Origin: Pseudomonas asplenii
Lineage (GTDB): Bacteria > Pseudomonadota > Gammaproteobacteria > Pseudomonadales > Pseudomonadaceae
NCBI RefSeq assembly: GCF_001293465.1
Contig: NZ_JSYZ01000016.1
Location: 1-64,000, forward strand
Length of the DNA: 64,000 bases
Direction: 5' to 3'
Part shown: in pieces, positions 59,689 to 64,000 of the stretch
How the letters are laid out: the number at the start of each line of letters is the position of its first letter
Position numbering within the stretch: the first letter of the stretch is position 1
Program-made: the position numbers and the translations under genes
The notes under the pieces: generated by a model
Told to the model about the DNA's origin: nothing
Seen by the model: only the letters and a program-made list of their open reading frames with translations
Databases searched by the model: none

Positions 59689-60471
59689 TCAGCTCAGGCA
59701 ATCGCCGTGGGCACGCAGGGCACGGCGCGCGTAGTAGCTGAAGGCGGCGCCGTGGCGCTTGGGCGTGGAGATCCAGTCGTGGGCTTCCTTGCCGAGCGCT
59801 TCGGGGATGGGGCGGATTTCGCCGGCACTCATGGCCAGCAACTGCATTTTCGCGGCGCGTTCGAACAGCAGGGCGAGAACGCAGGCTTCCTCGATCGAGC
59901 CGCCGGCGATCAGCAGGCCGTGGTGCGAGAGCAGGATGGCGCGCTTGTCGCCAATGGCCTTCGAGATGATCTCGCCTTCCTCGTTGCCCACCGGAACACC
60001 CGGCCAGTCCTTGAGGAATGCGCAGTCGTCGAACAGCGGGCAGATGTCCATGTGCGACACCTGCAGCGGCACTTCCAGCATCGACAGCGTGGCGCTGTGC
60101 AGCGGGTGGGTGTGGATGATGCAGTTCACGTCGGGGCGGGCCCGGTACAGCCAGCTGTGGAAACGGTTGGCGGGGTTGGCCATGCCGCGGCCGTTGAGCA
60201 CGTTCAGGTCCTCGTCGACCACCAGCAGGTTGGACGCCGAGATCTCGTCGAAGCCCAGGCCCAGCTGTTGCGTATAATAGGTGCCCGGTTCATCCGCGCG
60301 GGCGGTGATCTGGCCGGCCAGGCCCGAGTCATGCCCGCCGTCGAACAGGATGCGGCAGGTCAGGGCGAGTTTCTGCCGCGGGGTGTAGGTATTATCGATC
60401 AGCGCCGTCAGCATCTGCTTCTCGGCGAGCTTGACGAGCTGGTCCTTCGGGGTCTGCAGGGTCGTGGTCAC
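59689..60471 (-). CDS. Class II aldolase/adducin-family protein
   Basis: 260 residues from a GTG at 60471 (start uncertain; another GTG at 60528 is in frame). Zinc motifs of the AraD/FucA fold: HTHPLHSA and LSHHGLLIAGGS, with GMANPANRFHSW before them. The family cleaves or epimerises sugar phosphates, or decarboxylates acetolactate-like acids. It stands 45 bases before the DapA-like gene and is divergent from the XRE-cupin regulator, whose operator lies between. Confidence 0.83.
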   Translation of the reverse strand: MTTTLQTPKDQLVKLAEKQMLTALIDNTYTPRQKLALTCRILFDGGHDSGLAGQITARADEPGTYYTQQLGLGFDEISASNLLVVDEDLNVLNGRGMANPANRFHSWLYRARPDVNCIIHTHPLHSATLSMLEVPLQVSHMDICPLFDDCAFLKDWPGVPVGNEEGEIISKAIGDKRAILLSHHGLLIAGGSIEEACVLALLFERAAKMQLLAMSAGEIRPIPEALGKEAHDWISTPKRHGAAFSYYARRALRAHGDCLS

Positions 60472-60550
60472 GGTCGGTACCTGAGCGGGAAGTGGACGAT
60501 GTTTGCCTGGTGGCCGCTGCAACGACACCAGGACACACGGATGATCTTAA

Positions 60551-60583
60551 TGACACTTTGTGTCATAAACAATACTTGTGTCA
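60551..60583. promoter_or_regulatory. TGACAC palindrome and extra half-site, XRE-cupin operator
   Basis: TGACAC-TTT-GTGTCA (60551-60565) is a perfect dyad; a further GTGTCA follows at 60578-60583. It sits between the divergent aldolase and regulator genes. Confidence 0.6.
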
Positions 60584-60607
60584 TTATTTTTGAAGGAACG
60601 GCGTTGG

Positions 60608-61144
60608 ATGTCGGTGCAGCTGAGAATTTTGCGTAAGAAGATGGGCATGACCCTGGAGCAGCTGGCCGGGCATACCGGGCTGACCAAGAGCTACCTGTCG
60701 AAGGTGGAAAGGGGCATGAGTTCGCCTTCCATCGCGGTGGCGCTCAAGCTGGCCAAGGCGCTCAATGCCCCGGCCGAGGAACTGTTCAGTTCCGAAGCGG
60801 TGCCCGAGGAGGGCTACAGTCTGGTTCGTCGGCAGCAGCGGGACACCGCCGGGGATCCGCCGGCGCCGACCCATGTGCCCCTGGCGCGACACATCGGCCA
60901 GCGGGCGCTGCTGCCGTTCCTGGTCTATCCGCCACGTTCATTCGGGCACTCGGCGTTCAAGGAGCACCTGGGCGAGGAGTTCGTCTACGTGCACCGTGGC
61001 AGCGTCGAGGTCGACTTCGGCAGCGAACGGTTGATCCTGGAGGAGGGGGACGCCCTGCATTTCAATGCGCAGAAGTCCCACCGCATCCGCACGGTTTCAT
61101 CGGAGCAGGCGGAGCTGCTGGTGGTGGTGCACAGCTCCGAGTGA
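60608..61144 (+). CDS. XRE-family regulator with cupin domain
   Basis: 178 residues. N-terminal HTH (LRILRKKMGMTLEQLAGHTG, TKSYLSKVERG) and a C-terminal cupin barrel (HLGEEFVYVHRGSVEVDFGS, LEEGDALHFNAQKSHRIR). This architecture (SutR/PuuR-like) senses small molecules. ATG 60608 follows AAGGAAC. It probably controls the divergent aldolase-DapA-amidotransferase series through the TGACAC palindrome. Confidence 0.88.
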   Translation: MSVQLRILRKKMGMTLEQLAGHTGLTKSYLSKVERGMSSPSIAVALKLAKALNAPAEELFSSEAVPEEGYSLVRRQQRDTAGDPPAPTHVPLARHIGQRALLPFLVYPPRSFGHSAFKEHLGEEFVYVHRGSVEVDFGSERLILEEGDALHFNAQKSHRIRTVSSEQAELLVVVHSSE

Positions 61145-61165
61145 GGAAGGGGCCCGCTCGACGGG

Positions 61166-62023
61166 TCACTTGCCGCGCCAGCCCTCGAGGAAGTTCAGCA
61201 GCAGTTCATTGACCTTCTCCGGCTGCTCTTCCTGGGGCAGGTGCCCGCACGCTTCGATGGGGTAGGCCTGCAGGTCGTCGGCCATCTCCGCCCAGACGCT
61301 GGCCATGTCGAAGAGCTTGCCGACCGCGTGGAAGTCGTTGCCCCACAGCGACATCACCGGGCAGGCGATCTTCACTTCGGCATCCTCGAGGTCCTGGGCG
61401 ATATCCTCGGCGTTGGCCCGGTAGTCGGCCATCGCCCCGCGTACCGCGCCTGGAGCCTGGTAGGCCCGGACGTAGGTGTCGAAGGCTTCGCCGCTGATGG
61501 TCGACGGGTCGTAGGTCCAGTCCGAGAAGAAATGCCGCAGCCAGATGTGTTCGCGGCCGGCGATCAGGGCCTCCGGCAGGTCCGGCACCAGGTGGAACAG
61601 GAAGAACCAGTAGGCCTTGGCGATCGAGGCATTCAGGTCCCGCGCGACGATCCGGGTCGGCACGTTGTCCATCACCACCAGGCGGTCCACCAACTCGGGG
61701 TAGTCCTTGGCGAAGCGGGTGGCCACGCGGGCGCCACGGTCGTGGCCCACCAGCGCGACCTTCTCGATACCCAGCTCGCGCATCAGTTCGCGGATGTCCC
61801 GGGCCATGTTGCGCTTGTCGTAGCCGGCGGCCGGCTTGTCGGTTTCGCCGTAGCCGCGCAGGTCCGGCGCGATGACCCGGAAGTGTTTCGACAGCACCGG
61901 GATCTGGTAGCGCCAGGCGAAGTTCGTTTCCGGGAACCCATGCAGCAGGATGACCGGGGCGCCTGCGCCTTCCTCGACCACGAATTGACGGATGCCGTTG
62001 GCCGTCACTGTGTAGCTTTTCAT
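61166..62023 (-). CDS. Alpha/beta hydrolase, haloacetate-dehalogenase/epoxide-hydrolase type
   Basis: 285 residues. HGFPETNFAWR (oxyanion loop), DLRGYGETDKP, the nucleophile Asp in GHDRGARVATRFA, VMDNVPT and the late His in ACGHLPQEEQP. An Asp nucleophile and this wording fit haloacetate dehalogenases. The halide-binding His-Trp pair is replaced: KAYWFFL has Trp without the preceding His. So epoxide or other ester chemistry is also possible. ATG 62023 follows AAAGGAG. The gene lies 23 bases after the next gene on the same strand. Confidence 0.8.
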   Translation of the reverse strand: MKSYTVTANGIRQFVVEEGAGAPVILLHGFPETNFAWRYQIPVLSKHFRVIAPDLRGYGETDKPAAGYDKRNMARDIRELMRELGIEKVALVGHDRGARVATRFAKDYPELVDRLVVMDNVPTRIVARDLNASIAKAYWFFLFHLVPDLPEALIAGREHIWLRHFFSDWTYDPSTISGEAFDTYVRAYQAPGAVRGAMADYRANAEDIAQDLEDAEVKIACPVMSLWGNDFHAVGKLFDMASVWAEMADDLQAYPIEACGHLPQEEQPEKVNELLLNFLEGWRGK

Positions 62024-62046
62024 GTTGAAGCTCCTTTGGGCAGGGG

Positions 62047-63027
62047 TTATTTCAGCAAGGGAACGTCGGCTGCACGGGTGTAGGGGCCATACAGGGCCGG
62101 CACCCAGGTGAAGTGTTTGCCCGCCTGGGTGACATGGCCGATGCCCGGGAACGGCAGATGGGCCGCCGCCAGCCATTCACCGTCCGCCGCCAATTGGAAG
62201 AACTCGTCCTGGCGTGCCTTGACGGCCTTTTTCGGGTCGACGTCGAAGCGGATGGCGACCTCGGGATGGTCGAACTGCACGGCCGCGTTGTGGATCAGGT
62301 CACCGATGAAGCTGATCGCCGAACCGTTCGAGGCGAAGCGATAGACCGTGCTGCCCGGGGTATGGCCGATGGCGTAGGCCGCTTGCACTTCCGGGATCGG
62401 CGAGGCGGGTGGGGTGAAGGTCTTGAGTCGGCCGCTGTCCTGGTAGGGCGCGAGGGCGTGTTGGGCGATATCGAAGTATTCCCTGGCGTTTTCCGGTGCG
62501 TTGGCCTTTCGCTGTGGGTTCAGCCAGAAGTCGGCTTCGGCCTGGGCGACATAGACCGTGGCGTTGGGGAACAGCGCCTTGCCCTGTGCGTCGACCAGAC
62601 CGCAGACGTGGTCCAGGTGCAGGTGCGTCAGGAAGATCGTGTCGACCTGGGCCGGCTGGTAGCCGGAAGCCTGGAGGTTCGGCACCAGTTGCCCGGCGGT
62701 CTGCGGCACGCAGTGGCCAGCCCCGCTGTCGACCAGTACCAGGTGCTTGCCGGTGTTGATCAGGTAGGCGTTGAAGGTGGTGGGCATCCGGTCCGGCCCG
62801 ATGGCCTGGCGTTTGAGCAGGCCACGGATTTTCTCGGGCGACAGGCCCTTGAGCAGGCCCGGTGACAGGTCGTTGTAGCCGTCGAAGAGGGCGGTGACTT
62901 CGTAGTTGCCGACGGCCTGGCGGAAATAGCCGGGGACTTGCTGGTGAACCGGCTCGGGGGCCTCTGCCAGCGCCTGGTCGATGAAGGCCAGACTGGCCAG
63001 TGCGAGGAGGCTTGCGAGATTTTTCAT
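62047..63027 (-). CDS. Exported metallo-beta-lactamase-fold hydrolase
   Basis: 326 residues with a signal peptide (LASLLALASLAFIDQALA). Zinc motif THLHLDHVCG, VDSGAGHC before it, AYAIGHTPGST, FIGDLIHN and AAHLPFPGIGH provide the His/Asp ligands. Relatives include quorum-quenching lactonase-like and other periplasmic MBL hydrolases. ATG 63027 with AAGAG is chosen over one at 63048. Downstream alpha/beta hydrolase probably cotranscribed. Confidence 0.83.
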   Translation of the reverse strand: MKNLASLLALASLAFIDQALAEAPEPVHQQVPGYFRQAVGNYEVTALFDGYNDLSPGLLKGLSPEKIRGLLKRQAIGPDRMPTTFNAYLINTGKHLVLVDSGAGHCVPQTAGQLVPNLQASGYQPAQVDTIFLTHLHLDHVCGLVDAQGKALFPNATVYVAQAEADFWLNPQRKANAPENAREYFDIAQHALAPYQDSGRLKTFTPPASPIPEVQAAYAIGHTPGSTVYRFASNGSAISFIGDLIHNAAVQFDHPEVAIRFDVDPKKAVKARQDEFFQLAADGEWLAAAHLPFPGIGHVTQAGKHFTWVPALYGPYTRAADVPLLK

Positions 63028-63086
63028 GGTTGGACTCTTAACGTTCATTTCGGTGAGTGGGATTGGGGGCTTGCCGCTTGGCTGAT

Positions 63087-64000
63087 TCAGCAGAGGCTGT
63101 GGCGGCCGCGGATGGCCGTGAGTTGCACCAGGGTGGCGACGATCGCCAGTGCCGCGCCCAGCACCGAGATGCCGAGCCAGCCGCTGCTCTGCCAGACCTG
63201 TGTCGCGGCCGCCGCGCCGGCGGCACCGCCGAGGAACATCGAACCCATGAAGAGGGTGTTCAGGCGGGCGCGGGCTTGTGGCTGGAGCGTGTAGACGATG
63301 TGCTGGTTGGAGACCAGGACGCTCTGCACGGCGAAGTCGAGCAGGATGCAGCCGATCACGATGCCGGTGAGGGAGGTCCACAGGCCGAACAGCAGCCACG
63401 AGGCGAAGGTCAGCAGGGTGCCGACGATGATCACCTTGTGCGGGCCGCGACGGTCGGCGATGCGCCCGGCCATCGGGGCGGCCAGGATGCCGATGGCACC
63501 GACGATGCCGAACAGGCCGGCGGCCTGGGCGTCGAGGTCGAAACCGGGTTGCTCCAGGCGCAGGGCGAGTACGGTCCAGAAGGTGGTGAAGGCGGCGAAC
63601 AGCAGCGCCTGGGTGATCGCCGCCACACGCAGCTCACCGTGGGCGCGCCACAGGTGCAGCATCGAACCGATCAGGCGGGCATAGGACGTTTTGGCGCTGG
63701 GCAGGCTGCGGGGCAGGGCCACGGCCATGAGCGTGCCGGCAAACAGGGCCAGGGGTACGCCCAGCCAGAACATGGCGCGCCAGCCATAATGCGCCGCGAC
63801 GAAACCGGACAGCGTCCGGCTGAGCAGGATACCGCACAGCACCCCGGACATGACCGTGCCGACCACGGCGCCGCGCCGCTCCGGCTGCGCCAGTTGGGCG
63901 GCGAAGGGCACGATCTGCTGCGCGACGGTGGAGGTCATGCCGAGCAGGAACGAGGCGATCAGCAGGACCGCCGCAGTGGGGGCCAGGGCGGCGGCGATCA
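63087..64000 (-). CDS. MFS transporter (5' end beyond the window)
   Basis: The reading frame is open to the right edge, so the N-terminal segments are missing. About nine membrane segments are visible (GTVMSGVLCGILLSRTLSGF, WRAMFWLGVPLALFAGTL and so on) with the MFS loop ADRRGPHKVI. It resembles drug-resistance-type exporters. It lies 59 bases before the MBL-fold gene on the same strand. Confidence 0.85.
   Translation of the reverse strand, partial: IAAALAPTAAVLLIASFLLGMTSTVAQQIVPFAAQLAQPERRGAVVGTVMSGVLCGILLSRTLSGFVAAHYGWRAMFWLGVPLALFAGTLMAVALPRSLPSAKTSYARLIGSMLHLWRAHGELRVAAITQALLFAAFTTFWTVLALRLEQPGFDLDAQAAGLFGIVGAIGILAAPMAGRIADRRGPHKVIIVGTLLTFASWLLFGLWTSLTGIVIGCILLDFAVQSVLVSNQHIVYTLQPQARARLNTLFMGSMFLGGAAGAAAATQVWQSSGWLGISVLGAALAIVATLVQLTAIRGRHSLC

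Noticed and set aside
1..64000. CRISPR arrays, tRNA/rRNA genes, insertion sequences, prophage
   Set aside because: None seen: no regularly spaced repeats, transposase, integrase or phage structural genes.

Overview
The window looks like a chromosomal accessory-rich stretch of a fluorescent-group Pseudomonas. GC content is high, antisense open frames are abundant, and the gene families are typical of the genus: an NRPS tail with MacAB, a DUF1302/DUF1329 module, a DUF6543 giant protein, FeaR and AraC/LuxR regulators. I saw no tRNA, rRNA, IS element or CRISPR array. The sequence is read by eye; family names are recognition, not search results.

Layout. (1) 1-7079: the 3' end of a nonribosomal peptide synthetase (carrier plus thioesterase), then on the opposite strand macA-macB-tauD-like-cmcI-like-jmjC-like. 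This part is visibly AT-richer than the rest and is probably a transferred lipopeptide or peptide cluster. (2) 7080-27768: a catabolic island. Two NodD/FdeR-type LysR regulators flank an amidohydrolase, an HbpS-like protein and a C-C-hydrolase-like alpha/beta hydrolase; these are followed by an extradiol-type VOC dioxygenase, a Rieske ferredoxin, an FAD monooxygenase, a DUF1302/DUF1329/YCF48/MMPL envelope module, an MFS transporter, an SDR, a cupin, an FAH-fold hydrolase, an epimerase and a cyclase. Every promoter region carries a NodD-type ATC-N9-GAT box, four of them with a second copy 22 bp further on, and six translation starts carry Hfq/Crc-type AANAANAA motifs. The gene set resembles flavonoid ring-A catabolism (fde-like). 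(3) 27881-33343: a 1591-residue DUF6543 toxin-like protein and a DUF7673-like protein. (4) 33515-41822: the most notable locus. A six-gene operon encodes an L-lysine N6-monooxygenase, an MFS exporter, a PhyH 2-oxoglutarate oxygenase, a cupin, a methionyl-tRNA-synthetase paralogue and a PLP aminotransferase, with MocR and XRE regulators. Lysine N-hydroxylase plus cupin plus MetRS-like protein is the signature of hydrazine (N-N bond) synthetases; here the synthetase is split into two adjacent genes. (5) 41999-43617: cytochrome b561 with a catalase-like peroxidase. (6) 43842-55179: a monoamine (phenylethylamine/tyramine-type) catabolic region with an FeaB-like aldehyde dehydrogenase, porin, APC permease, DUF3156 protein, FeaR, two SDRs, MoaF, a LuxR regulator, a cupin and an FAD amine oxidase. 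(7) 55546-64000: assorted genes: a Gly/Ser-rich exported protein, a YfcE-like phosphodiesterase, a PIN toxin-antitoxin pair, an amidotransferase/DapA-like/class II aldolase group with an XRE-cupin regulator, an alpha/beta hydrolase, an exported metallo-beta-lactamase-fold protein and a truncated MFS gene.

How it fits together. Regions 2 and 6 look like two separately regulated routes for plant-associated carbon and nitrogen sources (aromatic polyphenol-like compounds; aromatic amines). Regions 1 and 4 look like two specialised-metabolite loci, each with its own exporter. The end product of region 4 cannot be read from the sequence.
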